A DNA stretch of 64,000 bases from Fuerstiella sp. (GCA_022447185.1 JAKVAY010000001.1:138996-202995), one strand, 5' to 3'; shown: positions 7,999 to 16,918, counted from the stretch's first letter. The notes: a model not told the origin generated them from the sequence alone. Numbers and translations: made by a program.

Positions 7999-9060
7999 AT
8001 GTTACAACCATTCAAAATTATCATGATCGCAGTTTGCACGATGTTGCCGGTCATCAACGAGTCCCGCAGCTTCGCTGAATCTTCAGGTCGGAAGAAAAGT
8101 TTTAAGTCGGGAGCCCTGGTGGCCTCCAAAGGTTCGGCAAGACGGAAAGATCGTTCGGCGCGTAACGACGAAAAGCGGTCTCGACGCGGGGTCACCCGCA
8201 AAGCCAACCGGTCGAAAGTAAGTTCAAAAACCAGGCGGTCGAGTTTAAAAAGTCGTTCGGTGCGTAATGACAAAAAGCGGTCTCAGCGCGGGGTCACCCG
8301 CAAAGCCAACCGGCCGAAAGTGAGTTCAAAAGCCAGGCGGTCGAGCTCGAAAAGTCGTTCGGTGCGTAACGACGAAAAGCGGTCTCGACGCGGGGTCACC
8401 CGCAAAGTCGATCGGCCGAAAGTTTCAAAACCCAAGGCACAGGGGAAGCTGAAGTCACTGAAGCTTAAGCCTCGTCGTTCGGTGGGTAACGACGAAAAAG
8501 CTTCTCCGCGCGGCGTCATCCGCAAAGTCAATCGGCCGAAAGTGAGTCCAAAAACCAAGGCACAGGGAAAGCTGAAGTCTCTGACGGCTAAACCTCGTCG
8601 TGATCGAGACCGTGGTAAACCTCCAGTTCTTAAACTTCCGAAACGAGACCGTGGCAAGCCTTCCGCAGGCAAACTTCCGATCGACAAGCGTGGGGATGGC
8701 AAACGTGGGGATGGCAAACGTGGGGATGGCAAACTGCGGGACGACAAACGCAAGGATGATAAACGCCGTGACGACAAACTGCGGGACGACAAACGCAAGG
8801 ATGATAAACGCCGTGACGGCAAACTGCGGGACGACAAACGCAAGGATGATAAACGCGGCGTCTGTCACCCCGGCGTTTGTCGTCACGACGTTTATCATCC
8901 TTGCGTTTGTCGTCCCGCAGTTTGCCGTCACGGCGTTTATCATCCTTGCGTTTGTCGTCCCGCAGTTTGCCGTCACGGCGTTTATCATCCTTGCGTTTGT
9001 CGTCCCGCAGTTTGCCGTCACGGCGTTTATCATCCTTGCGTTTGTCGTCCCGCAGGGTGA
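7999..9060 (+). CDS. Lys/Arg-rich repeat protein, N-terminal part of a split gene
   Basis: From the ATG at 7999 (GGGGG about eight bases upstream) a signal peptide, MLQPFKIIMIAVCTMLPV, leads into a very basic region. Four degenerate repeats of about 34-40 residues, each containing RSVRNDEKRSRRGVTRK-like sequence, are followed by short GDGKR and DDKRKDDKRRD repeats. The frame then enters an inverted copy of its own repeat array. From about 8857 the product changes abruptly to Cys/His-rich VCRHGVYHPCVCRPAV units and stops at 9058-9060. The C-terminal PDZ part continues in another frame from 9056. The last 68 codons are therefore almost certainly not the natural protein. Compare the entries for 8728-9069 and 9056-9727. 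Confidence 0.6.
   Translation: MLQPFKIIMIAVCTMLPVINESRSFAESSGRKKSFKSGALVASKGSARRKDRSARNDEKRSRRGVTRKANRSKVSSKTRRSSLKSRSVRNDKKRSQRGVTRKANRPKVSSKARRSSSKSRSVRNDEKRSRRGVTRKVDRPKVSKPKAQGKLKSLKLKPRRSVGNDEKASPRGVIRKVNRPKVSPKTKAQGKLKSLTAKPRRDRDRGKPPVLKLPKRDRGKPSAGKLPIDKRGDGKRGDGKRGDGKLRDDKRKDDKRRDDKLRDDKRKDDKRRDGKLRDDKRKDDKRGVCHPGVCRHDVYHPCVCRPAVCRHGVYHPCVCRPAVCRHGVYHPCVCRPAVCRHGVYHPCVCRPAG
8152..8600 (+). repeat. Degenerate 102-120 bp coding repeats
   Basis: Four copies of a basic unit begin at 8152, 8254, 8356 and 8476, at spacings of 102, 102 and 120 bases. Each begins Arg-Ser-(Ala/Val)-(Arg/Gly)-Asn-Asp-(Glu/Lys)-Lys and runs to a Lys-Val-Ser-(Ser/Pro)-Lys-like segment. The copies stay in frame and mostly differ by single substitutions, which suggests internal duplication of coding sequence. 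Confidence 0.8.
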
Positions 9061-9069
9061 CAGACGCCG
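8728..9069. repeat. 45-bp tandem repeats arranged as an inverted (fold-back) array
   Basis: The unit of 15 codons (Gly-Lys-Leu-Arg-Asp-Asp-Lys-Arg-Lys-Asp-Asp-Lys-Arg-Arg-Asp) occurs forward at 8728-8772, 8773-8817 and 8818-8856. Its exact reverse complement then occurs at 8882-8926, 8927-8971, 8972-9016 and 9017-9055. The junction at 8857-8870 reads GGCGTCTGTCACCC, the reverse complement of GGGTGACAGACGCC at 9056-9069, where the normal coding sequence resumes. The whole structure could fold into a hairpin of over 100 bp. It looks like an inverted duplication by template switching, or an assembly fold-back. Confidence 0.9.
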
Positions 9070-9727
9070 GCGTGGCTCTGAAAACCCGAATATTGGACTG
9101 GAACGTTTCGAAGATGTTCTAAGAGACCGAGTCGGTCGCAAGCGTGAGTTGAGGAGAAAGATCAATTGGAAAGATCGGCGGGGAGGACTGTCGAGGATAC
9201 GCAGTCGTAGTTCCTATTATGTGGGAATTGGGTTAACGAACCAGTACCGCCGATCCCGCAGCCTGGCTCTCAGCAATTTGATGCTCGGTTCCCGCTGTCA
9301 CTGGTGGCTGGACTTCGTGGTCGGACATTGCTGGGACACGTACCACTGTCACTGGTGGGACTATTGCGTGACTCCAGGCTACTGGGACTGCTGGACACCA
9401 TGCCATTTCCGAGTGATCCATTGTCCACCGAGCCCAGGAATCGTTGCCACCAGCTGGTACTTCGGAATTGACTGCATCCTGATTCCGGACTTGTCCGCTT
9501 ACGGAATTCAGAAAGTCAATGCGGGTTCCCCGGCCGAAATGGCAGGACTTGTGGTGGGTGACATGATTGTCGGTATCAATGGCAATTCGATTACCAGTGA
9601 GTTCGACCTGTCCGAAGCCATTACTGTTTCCGACGGGCATCTTCATCTGGATGTGATTCGAGACGGAGCTGATTCACCCGTTGAGATTCACGTTGATCTG
9701 GCCCGTCTGGCAGTCCAGTCCTATTGA
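9056..9727 (+). CDS. C-terminal PDZ part of the split repeat protein
   Basis: From 9056 this frame reads GDRRRRGSENPN and then a basic linker, a Trp/His/Cys-rich segment (CHWWLDFVVGHCWDTYHCHW), and a PDZ domain from about 9490 to the stop (GIQKVNAGSPAEMAGLVVGD, then MIVGINGNSI). It has no start of its own. The same frame stays open back to 8600, but only by reading the inverted repeats. Reading the reverse complement of the array into GGTGAC gives DDKRRGDRRRR in frame, so it most likely continues the protein beginning at 7999. The natural product would then be an exported basic-repeat protein with a PDZ domain, perhaps binding a polyanion or the cell surface. Confidence 0.6.
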   Translation, partial: GDRRRRGSENPNIGLERFEDVLRDRVGRKRELRRKINWKDRRGGLSRIRSRSSYYVGIGLTNQYRRSRSLALSNLMLGSRCHWWLDFVVGHCWDTYHCHWWDYCVTPGYWDCWTPCHFRVIHCPPSPGIVATSWYFGIDCILIPDLSAYGIQKVNAGSPAEMAGLVVGDMIVGINGNSITSEFDLSEAITVSDGHLHLDVIRDGADSPVEIHVDLARLAVQSY

Positions 9728-9875
9728 GACGCCTGAAGGACTGTTCAATCGAACAGCGTGTGGTGCAGCTGACATCAGCAATACGCTGCAGGAGAACCGA
9801 ACGTCCGATTGATGGACTTCGATTCTCCTGTCACTGTGACTGCCATTGCTGTTGTGAGTTCAAAAAGATGGTTGG

Positions 9876-11213
9876 TTACGGCTGCCAGCGGACAGCACCG
9901 GCGCGTTGCAAATGCAGCATCAGTTCCTTTTGTAAACGACGGGCGACCTCATTGTCGGCAGCTTCTGGATTCTGTTCACCTGGATCCTGATCCAGATTCA
10001 CCAGTACCATGGGTTCGAAGGGTGAACTTTGCTGCAATTTCCACGGGCCTTTTCGAATCGCATAATAAGCACGACCCTGATAGCGTCTGTTTCCTTCACG
10101 ACGGACCCAGATGAACGTGCGTTGTGGATCTCCGCTGCCACCGCGGAACCACACATCGGTGAGACTTCTGCCATCGATGGGTCCCCCGACCTTCACCCCG
10201 GCGATCTCACACAGCGTCGGTAAGAAATCCATCGTCATTCCGATGGTGTTTGATCGCTGCTGCGGGATTTTATCCGGCCACACAACACAGGTTGGAACAC
10301 GAATCCCGCCTTCCCAGTGATCCTGTTTTCCACCTCGCAGTGCGCCGTTGCTCTGTGCGTGTGATAGCGAACCACCGTTATCCGAAGAAAAGATCACAAT
10401 CGTATTGTCTTCGATACCTGCAGTTTTGATTGCAGTCACGACACGGCCAATGCCGTTATCGAGGTGTTCTATGAAAGCCACGTTGGCAGCACGAGCGTCG
10501 TCGAGCTGAGGTTCACGGGTTTTTACCTTCATCAGCCACTCCTTTGGCGGCTGAATCGGAAAGTGTGGTGCGTTGTATGCCAGATACAGGAAAAACGGTG
10601 TGTTCTGTCTGCTGTATTCATTGATGTAATCAATCGACCATTCTGAGAACAGATCGGTCGCGTGTCCTTCGGGATCAATGACTTCCTGGTTGCGTCGCAT
10701 CCAGTTTTTCCCACCGCGCAGATGCGACCAGTAATCGTCCATCATGTCGGCGAGAAATCCGTGAAAAAAATCAAAACCACGTGCATTCGGTGTGTTCGGG
10801 GTCTCAAACCCCAGATGCCACTTGCCCACTATCGCGGTGTTGTAACCTGCGGTTTTCAGCAATTGTGGAAGCGTGTCGGCACTCGGGTCGAGATGTCCCC
10901 AGCTGTCATCGTTCCATTGACGAATTACACCAGGAACGCCTGCCAAATCCGGATAGCGACCCGTCATCAAAGAGGCCCGGGTTGGAGAGCAGACCGTGCA
11001 GTTTGCGTAGAACTGGTCAAAACGCATCCCGCGTGACATCAATTCGTCGATATACGGCGTACGCAGGTCGTCCGCTCCAAAGCTTGTCAAATCTCCATAT
11101 CCAAGATCATCCACTAAAATCAGAACGATGTTGGGTTTTTCGGAGCCCATGGAGACAGGGCAAACGACGGCGATGGTCATCAGGGCAGGAAGGAGTGTCT
11201 TTAACCAACGCAT
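9876..11213 (-). CDS. Exported type I sulfatase (arylsulfatase A family)
   Basis: I chose the ATG at 11213, where a signal peptide of about 24 residues begins; a GTG four codons upstream is the alternative. The mature 445-residue form has the metal-binding Asp pair in LILVDDLGYGD (35-36), the formylglycine motif CSPTR at 75-79 (cysteine type) and GKWHLG. FSSDNGG carries the second metal site. The cysteine must be oxidised by a formylglycine-generating enzyme, which is not in this window. It would remove sulfate from sulfated sugars outside the cytoplasm, as is common in marine planctomycetes. The substrate cannot be told from the sequence. Confidence 0.9.
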   Translation of the reverse strand: MRWLKTLLPALMTIAVVCPVSMGSEKPNIVLILVDDLGYGDLTSFGADDLRTPYIDELMSRGMRFDQFYANCTVCSPTRASLMTGRYPDLAGVPGVIRQWNDDSWGHLDPSADTLPQLLKTAGYNTAIVGKWHLGFETPNTPNARGFDFFHGFLADMMDDYWSHLRGGKNWMRRNQEVIDPEGHATDLFSEWSIDYINEYSRQNTPFFLYLAYNAPHFPIQPPKEWLMKVKTREPQLDDARAANVAFIEHLDNGIGRVVTAIKTAGIEDNTIVIFSSDNGGSLSHAQSNGALRGGKQDHWEGGIRVPTCVVWPDKIPQQRSNTIGMTMDFLPTLCEIAGVKVGGPIDGRSLTDVWFRGGSGDPQRTFIWVRREGNRRYQGRAYYAIRKGPWKLQQSSPFEPMVLVNLDQDPGEQNPEAADNEVARRLQKELMLHLQRAGAVRWQP

Positions 11214-11402
11214 GAAGATGGCCACGAAGAATACGAATCGATGAAAAGTCTGTTCCGCAAAATCGCCTTATTACGGAGGCTTGACCCAGTGGACTGTGCC
11301 AGTCTGTCGTCCTGCCTCAGCATTGATTTTATATTCGCCACAGAGACGGCGGCCGGGAACCGAAGCTTCCTCTTGCATACAATTATAATCAACCGGGTAT
11401 GT

Positions 11403-12641
11403 TCATGAATCGGTGTCGATCGATTCGAAGACGGCCCGCAACGGAATGTTGCGCCGGCGATTGTGCATTCGGTCCCATCGGGGATAGGTTCCTTCGAACA
11501 CGCCCTTCACTGCTGAGAAGTCGGTGCTCTCTTCCGGGTAGGCCATCAGAATCTCCACCCGGCCATCGTAGCGGAAATGGTCTTCGCCTTCGTCGGTCAG
11601 ACCAATCGTGCCCGTGAGCACCATCAGTCGGTACCCGCTGCTGTGACCAGCCGGGGCAAGATTCAGCGTACCCTCAACTGACTTGATGCGATAAACCTCT
11701 TTGGTCTGTGGATTGGTCCGTTCCATGATGCCCGGCGGATAGACCTGGCTGAACCAGCTCTTGAGCTCCCTGGCGTCGACGGTACGCTTTTGGCCTGACC
11801 AGGTCAGCAAAGATCGCTCGGCTGTGTTAATCGGTACCACCTCAACGGTCGGCGTGCTGTAGGCCCGCATGCGGTCATCCTCAAGCGTACACAGGATGCG
11901 TATCGCCGGTGTGCCATCCAGTTGCGGCAGTGTGACCGGTCGTAGTTTGTGCCGGCGACCGGTGGCAAGACCCAGCTTGCCGGAAGCCAGCTTGAGTTGT
12001 GCGGCGGTGTATTTGGCCAGCGATTGTGGGTCGCGCTGGTTTTTCTTTCCACGTCGATTTCGTTTTACGGGCTGTCCCTGCTCCTTCCGGCCGGTCTGCC
12101 TGGCCGCATCAAACCAGTGAACCAGGTTGCCTTCCGCATCCAGAATTACAATATCGACGTTACTTTGGCGCTGCCGCTGTTCCTGCGGTCCACCTGAGGG
12201 GACGTTTTGCCGTTTGCCGGGATGAGGCTTGTGGCCTGCAGCATATTTTTGTTGCCACACGCGGCGCACGGCTTCGGGGATATCGGAATCATTTCGATGG
12301 CCATGCCACGAGGTTACAATATAAGGCTGTAGTGCGCGGACCACTGCCCCATCCACCAATGAGGTCCCACGGACCTGCGTTGCTGTTGCTCAGCAGTGTC
12401 CGGAGGTGAGGTCACCGTAGCGGGCGTGGATCACAGCAAGGCATACGGGGCGGTTTTCTGATTGCGCACGCTCCTGGGCAATCGAGAGTGACTCTGCCCA
12501 GTCGAGCCGGTATACGGCAAGCTTGTCGTCACTGGGGCGTATTGCTCGGTATTTTGCAGCGAGCCGCGCAACGGACGATTCGTCGGCCAACGTTGCGGCG
12601 GTGGTCACCAGCGTGAGAAGTCCACAGAGTATCGGTCGCAT
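11403..12641 (-). CDS. Exported thioredoxin-like protein with in-frame TGA: candidate selenoprotein
   Basis: A start at 12641 is well supported: GGGGAG lies seven bases before the ATG and a signal peptide follows (MRPILCGLLTLVTTAATLA). The frame runs 83 codons to TGA at 12390-12392, directly after Gly-His-Cys. It then continues without a shift for 328 codons of convincing protein, giving 412 residues if read through. The region around the TGA resembles a thioredoxin fold: a strand (RPVCLAVIHARYG), the Cys-TGA pair where a redox site sits, a helix (LVDGAVVRALQPYIV) and a later strand (VDIVILDAEGNLVHWFDA). A SECIS-like hairpin follows the TGA. Selenocysteine is therefore a serious reading. The alternative is a nonsense mutation (for example CGA or TGG to TGA) in a recent pseudogene. 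No selenocysteine machinery lies in the window. Confidence 0.6.
12362..12392 (-). promoter_or_regulatory. Candidate bacterial SECIS element just after the in-frame TGA
   Basis: Reading the minus strand, TGA (12390-12392) is followed 13 bases later by AGGTCC-GTG-GGACCT, a perfect 6-bp stem with a 3-base loop (12362-12376). Nineteen bases separate the TGA from the loop, and the loop begins with G. Both fall within the published consensus for bacterial SECIS elements (loop 16-37 bases from UGA, G among the first two loop bases). In the E. coli fdhF element, G23 and U24 counted from the U of UGA are the SelB contacts. Here the loop G and U also fall at 23 and 24. A lower stem is not obvious. Confidence 0.45.
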
Positions 12642-13054
12642 CAAATTCTCCCCGAGCGTGATTTTTTCCTGCATCTCAGGTACTAACCCCGCCGGGGCAA
12701 AAAGGTGTCGCGGAATCTGCAGCAAGGTAAGATCCTCTGCGATTTCGCAGCACTTTAACCATCACCCACTTACCATTGCAGATTCCCCATGATGGCGCAC
12801 TCGCCTTGCGTAAATAGACTCTTGAGTGGGACGACTTTCGGCCGGTACCAGTCTCCATTTCCTCTGTGAACCACAAATAATCCGGGCGAACGGCTCCGGT
12901 GAATTAACTCAGCATAGTGAATCGCTGGTCAGGTCGCTCGAAATGTCCATACTGCCGTAAGCCGGCGACATTTGACCGCCTGATCGGTCCGGGAGTTCAC
13001 AGCTGGTTGCCGGCAGGGAAACTCTGTGAATCAGGTGCTTCGGAAAGCGAAACA
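12642..13054. other. Divergent intergenic region
   Basis: This separates the minus-strand thioredoxin-like gene from the plus-strand alanine dehydrogenase gene and should contain both promoters. No gene is supported. GGGGAG at the left edge is the RBS of the minus-strand gene. Confidence 0.4.
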
Positions 13055-14158
13055 ATGATCGTTGGCGTTCCCTGTGAGATGAAGACGGACGAGTACCGAG
13101 TGGCAATGCTGCCGAGCGGTGTTGAGGAACTTGTGGCCGCGGGCCACCAGGTCGTCGTGGAACGGGAAGCCGGCGCAGGCAGTGGGATTCCTGCTGCCGA
13201 GTATGCCACTGCCGGAGCCACGATTGTCGAAAACCACAGCGAAGTATTTTCCGTTGCAGACCTTGTCGTCAAGGTCAAGGAACCGCTGGCATCAGAATGG
13301 CCGCTGTTGCGACGAGGCCAGATGCTTTTTACCTATTTTCATTTTGCAGCTGATGAGGAGCTGACGCGAAACGTATTGGAATCGAAAGTCACCGCGATTG
13401 CCTATGAAACGTTGCGCGGCAAAGATGGCAACCTTCCATTGCTGACACCAATGAGCGAAGTTGCCGGGCGGATGAGCGTGCAGCAGGGGGCGAAATATCT
13501 GGAACGTCCACAGGATGGTCGTGGCATTCTTCTGGGCGGCGTTGCCGGTGTGGCTCCGGCTCACATTGCCGTCCTTGGCGGCGGTATCGTTGGCAAGAAC
13601 GCGGCGCAGATTGCAGCTGGATTTCAGGCGGATGTTGTCATACTGGACATCAATGTCGATCGGTTGCGGTATCTGGAAGACATTATGCCGGCAAATGTCA
13701 ATACGGTATTCAGCGACCGGCACAATGTTCGCGACCAGCTACAGCGCGCTGATCTGGTCATCGGAGCCGTCCTGATTCCCGGCGCCAGGGCTCCTCAGTT
13801 GGTCACAGCTGACGATCTCAAAGTAATGAAACCCGGCGCGGTGATTATCGACGTATCCATTGATCAGGGAGGCTGCACAGAATCCTCGCGGCCGACAACG
13901 CATTCAGAACCAACATACATTGTCGATAATATAGTGCACTACTGTGTCACTAACATGCCGGGAGCCGTCGGGCGAACCAGTACATATGCTTTGTGCAATG
14001 TGACGTTCCCTTACGTTCAGCGAATAGCAAGCTGCGGGCTTGCCCAATCGACGTCGCGAGACGCAGGTCTTGCAGCGGCGGTGAACATGATCGATGGCAA
14101 ACTGACCAGCCAGACGGTTGCTGATACATTCGGCCTGCCCTGCTCCGAGTACAGATAG
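13055..14158 (+). CDS. ald: Alanine dehydrogenase
   Basis: Translation from the ATG at 13055 gives MIVGVPCEMKTDEYRVAMLP, the standard start of alanine dehydrogenases (IG-P-E-K--E-RV---P); an upstream extension in the same frame is not protein-like. The 367-residue length is usual for the family. Other family signatures are VVKVKEPL with the substrate-binding lysine, MSEVAGRMSVQQGA, the NAD-binding LGGGIVGKNAAQ, and the C-terminal GAVGRTSTYALCN. The enzyme interconverts L-alanine and pyruvate plus ammonia with NAD. It precedes prpB and prpC on the same strand but is separated by nearly 400 bases, so it is probably transcribed separately. Confidence 0.95.
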   Translation: MIVGVPCEMKTDEYRVAMLPSGVEELVAAGHQVVVEREAGAGSGIPAAEYATAGATIVENHSEVFSVADLVVKVKEPLASEWPLLRRGQMLFTYFHFAADEELTRNVLESKVTAIAYETLRGKDGNLPLLTPMSEVAGRMSVQQGAKYLERPQDGRGILLGGVAGVAPAHIAVLGGGIVGKNAAQIAAGFQADVVILDINVDRLRYLEDIMPANVNTVFSDRHNVRDQLQRADLVIGAVLIPGARAPQLVTADDLKVMKPGAVIIDVSIDQGGCTESSRPTTHSEPTYIVDNIVHYCVTNMPGAVGRTSTYALCNVTFPYVQRIASCGLAQSTSRDAGLAAAVNMIDGKLTSQTVADTFGLPCSEYR

Positions 14159-14375
14159 GCACGGCACGATCACGAGCTGACAAGTATGTGGGCGGCCTTG
14201 CCGTTATTAGTCGCCTTACGAATTCATGCTCCCAGGTCAGTCTTCTGTTCGTCAACGCGGTACTCGACAGCGCGCGGCAAGTGCTGGACGATTTTGCGAT
14301 TCCTGAGTCCGTTATCTGACCACTTAGAAACGGAAAACCGGTCTGCTTGAATCATTCAGGTCGTTGCAGGTGCCG

Positions 14376-14403
14376 TCATGTCACTGGCGGTGGTGTGACA
14401 TGA
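14376..14403. promoter_or_regulatory. Dyad-symmetric operator candidate upstream of prpB
   Basis: A perfect 9-bp inverted repeat, TCATGTCAC (14376-14384) and GTGACATGA (14395-14403), is separated by 10 bases, about two helical turns centre to centre. It lies about 150 bases before the prpB start, in a 396-base gap with no supported gene. This geometry suits a dimeric repressor or activator. No regulator gene is adjacent, so the binding protein is unknown. Confidence 0.35.
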
Positions 14404-14554
14404 TAACAGGCCATTTTGTCCGGCACGCGCAGGACAGGATCGATATTTGTGTGCTCGATTCCCGGAATTCAGGCCCCGTCCATGGATAGTCACTGCGAAA
14501 TTCCGGAGCATAACGCAACGTCCAACTCTACCCGTATTCCCACGATCGAATGCC

Positions 14555-15445
14555 ATGTCCGGCCCAGGAACTCGTCTTCGCGCCGCCGTTGCTGAGGAAT
14601 CGCCACTCCAGTGTGTGGGTGTGATCAACGCATGCCACGCCTTGCTGGCAGAATCGAGCGGGTTTCAGGCATTGTATTTGTCGGGTGGAGGTGTCGCGGC
14701 CGGATCGTGTGGAATTCCGGATCTGGGTATCACCACGATGGAAGACGTGCTGATTGATCTGCGTCGGATCACCGATGTCACGACATTGCCCGTTCTGGTG
14801 GATATTGATACCGGCTGGGGGGGAGCCTTCAACATTGCTCGCACGGTCCGCATGATGGATCGTACCGGTGCCGCCGGAGTGCACATCGAAGATCAGGAAC
14901 AGCAAAAACGCTGCGGCCACCGACCCAACAAAGTTGTCGTGCCACAGAATGAGATGGTTGACCGGATCAAGGCCGCCGCCGACGCGAGGCTGAACGACGA
15001 TTTTGTCATCATGGCGAGAATCGACGCTTATACCGAGCAGGGAATTGATTCCGCTATAGCACGCGCAGCCGCATGTGTTGCTGCCGGTGCTGACATGATT
15101 TTTCCCGAAGCGGTGGAGTCGTTAAACGAATATCAGAAATTCACATCTGCATTTGACGTTCCGGTGCTCGCCAATATCACAGAATTTGGAAGGACACCTC
15201 TGTTCACCGTTGAGCAACTGGCCAGTGTGGGTGTTCGTATTGCACTGTATCCGCTTTCGGCGTTTCGAGCTGCAAACGCGGCAGCACAGAATGTTTATCA
15301 GGCCATTCGTACGCAGGGAACCCAGAGTGCAATGGTCGATAAAATGCAGACGCGAGAAGAACTGTACGAGTTGCTGGGCTACCACAACTACGAACGGAAA
15401 CTGGATGATTTGTTCGCGGGTGGAGGGCCAAAGCGTTCCGTCTAG
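14555..15445 (+). CDS. prpB: 2-methylisocitrate lyase (isocitrate lyase/PEP mutase superfamily)
   Basis: The ATG at 14555 gives a 296-residue protein that starts like PrpB (PGTRLRAAV), whereas the upstream extension does not look like protein. The catalytic loop contains KRCGH at 118-122, with Cys120 as the expected acid/base. Asp83 and Asp85 in VDIDTGWG are the metal ligands, and HIEDQ is present. PrpB splits 2-methylisocitrate into succinate and pyruvate, the last step of the methylcitrate cycle for propionyl-CoA. The following prpC gene, 125 bases downstream on the same strand, supports this over a plain phosphonate or isocitrate lyase. Confidence 0.92.
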   Translation: MSGPGTRLRAAVAEESPLQCVGVINACHALLAESSGFQALYLSGGGVAAGSCGIPDLGITTMEDVLIDLRRITDVTTLPVLVDIDTGWGGAFNIARTVRMMDRTGAAGVHIEDQEQQKRCGHRPNKVVVPQNEMVDRIKAAADARLNDDFVIMARIDAYTEQGIDSAIARAAACVAAGADMIFPEAVESLNEYQKFTSAFDVPVLANITEFGRTPLFTVEQLASVGVRIALYPLSAFRAANAAAQNVYQAIRTQGTQSAMVDKMQTREELYELLGYHNYERKLDDLFAGGGPKRSV

Positions 15446-15570
15446 AGCGAATGTCATCTGCCTGTTCACGAATGGGTCCTGCTGGATCAGGCAGAGTCGA
15501 CTTCCCGGAAAATATCAGGCATGAAGAGGCAACTGAACAACGCCCTGACTAATTACGGAGACTATTTGAC

Positions 15571-16722
15571 ATGACAACCGTTCAACAACCGACTCGAAAA
15601 CCGAAGAAGTCCGTTGCGCTCTCGGGTGTCGTCGCGGCCAACACGGCTATTTGTACTGTCGGCAACACCGGAAACGACCTGCACTATCGTGGTTATGATA
15701 TTCTCGACTTCGCGGACACGGCAGAATTTGAGGAAATTGCCTGGCTGCTGATTCACGGCGCGCTTCCGAATGCCGCCGAAATGACTGAGTATAAATCCAG
15801 ACTGAAGTCGTTTCGTGAGTTGCCAGCTGCCGTCAGGAACGCACTGGAACTGATTCCGAAAACAGCGCATCCGATGGATGTGCTGCGTTCCGGTTGCTCC
15901 ATAATGGGCCATTGCTTTCCGGAAGCGGAAGACCATCCCGCAGATGAGGCGAGAACACACTTTGACCGTCTGATGGCCGCTTTCCCGTCCATGCTTCTCT
16001 ACTGGTATCACTTTGCGCGCGATGGCAGACGTATCGAAGTCGCGTCCGATGCGGACTCTATTGGAGAACACTTTCTGGAACTGCTGCATCAACGAAAACC
16101 GAACGAATCCTGGATTCGTGCAATGCACACTTCACTGAACCTATATGCCGAACACGAGCTGAATGCTTCGACGTTTGCAGCGCGTGTGATTGCCGGCACG
16201 GCATCCGATTTGTATTCATCGATCACGGGTGCCATCGGAGCTTTGCGTGGTCCAAAACACGGCGGGGCGAACGAAGTCGCCTTCTATATACAGAGTCGTT
16301 ATGACAGTCCCGATCAGGCCGAATCTGATATCAGAGAGCGCGTTGCGCGTAAGGAAATCATCATCGGTTTTGGGCATCCGGTTTACACAACCGGTGATCC
16401 TCGTAACGAAGTGATTCGGTCGATTGCCAAACAGCTTTCGGATGAGGCCGGCGATCGAAAGATGTTTGAGATAGCGGCTCGTCTGGAAACGGTGATGTGG
16501 GAAAGCAAGAAAATGTTTCCCAACCTGGACTGGTTTTCAGCGGTCTCGTACAACCAAATGGGCGTGCCGACAGATATGTTCACACCACTGTTTGTGATTG
16601 CCCGTGTGGCCGGATGGGGTGCCCATGTGATTGAGCAGCGGGAAGAAGGCAGGATTATTCGGCCTGGAGCGAACTACACCGGACCGGAGAACCGTAAATG
16701 GACGCCTCTTGACCAACGCTGA
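15571..16722 (+). CDS. prpC: 2-methylcitrate synthase / citrate synthase family
   Basis: An RBS (CGGAG) lies about 11 bases before the ATG. The 383-residue protein has the short form typical of PrpC rather than the longer hexameric citrate synthases. It opens with the [11 protein letters not shown] segment and the LHYRGYDI motif. The active-site histidines are His230 (RGPKHGGAN) and His269 (GFGHPVY), and the aspartate lies in NLDWFSAV. It condenses propionyl-CoA with oxaloacetate. Paired with prpB it forms the core of the methylcitrate cycle; prpD or acnD for the dehydratase step is not in the window. Some residual citrate synthase activity is possible. Confidence 0.93.
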   Translation: MTTVQQPTRKPKKSVALSGVVAANTAICTVGNTGNDLHYRGYDILDFADTAEFEEIAWLLIHGALPNAAEMTEYKSRLKSFRELPAAVRNALELIPKTAHPMDVLRSGCSIMGHCFPEAEDHPADEARTHFDRLMAAFPSMLLYWYHFARDGRRIEVASDADSIGEHFLELLHQRKPNESWIRAMHTSLNLYAEHELNASTFAARVIAGTASDLYSSITGAIGALRGPKHGGANEVAFYIQSRYDSPDQAESDIRERVARKEIIIGFGHPVYTTGDPRNEVIRSIAKQLSDEAGDRKMFEIAARLETVMWESKKMFPNLDWFSAVSYNQMGVPTDMFTPLFVIARVAGWGAHVIEQREEGRIIRPGANYTGPENRKWTPLDQR

Positions 16723-16918
16723 TTCAGCAGAATTGACTCAACGGGCACCCGTGTACACAATTTGAATGTCTGATTCATCAGATCTCCCGGTCGGTTCGGA
16801 CTGTTGACTGTCGTGTGGAATCGATCATTTCGGAGGTGACACGAAATAGGATCGTGTTTTCAACGACCAACAGGACGATCGTCCGTCATCGTTCCGTCAT
16901 GTTCACTCTCCAGTTTCT

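Noticed and set aside
8728-9056. CRISPR-like array of 45-bp repeats
   Set aside because: The units abut without unique spacers, are read as codons, and occur in both orientations. No cas gene is present.
8283-9165. Long minus-strand open frames across the repeat region (Leu/Ser/Arg-rich or Asn/Thr/Ile-rich)
   Set aside because: They are by-products of the repetitive codons and their inverted copy. They have no RBS, and their composition is purely that of the repeats in the wrong frame.
14163-14296. Open plus-strand frame just after alanine dehydrogenase
   Set aside because: Composition is passable, but there is no start with an RBS and no recognised family. The operator-like dyad and the prpB upstream region explain the gap as well.
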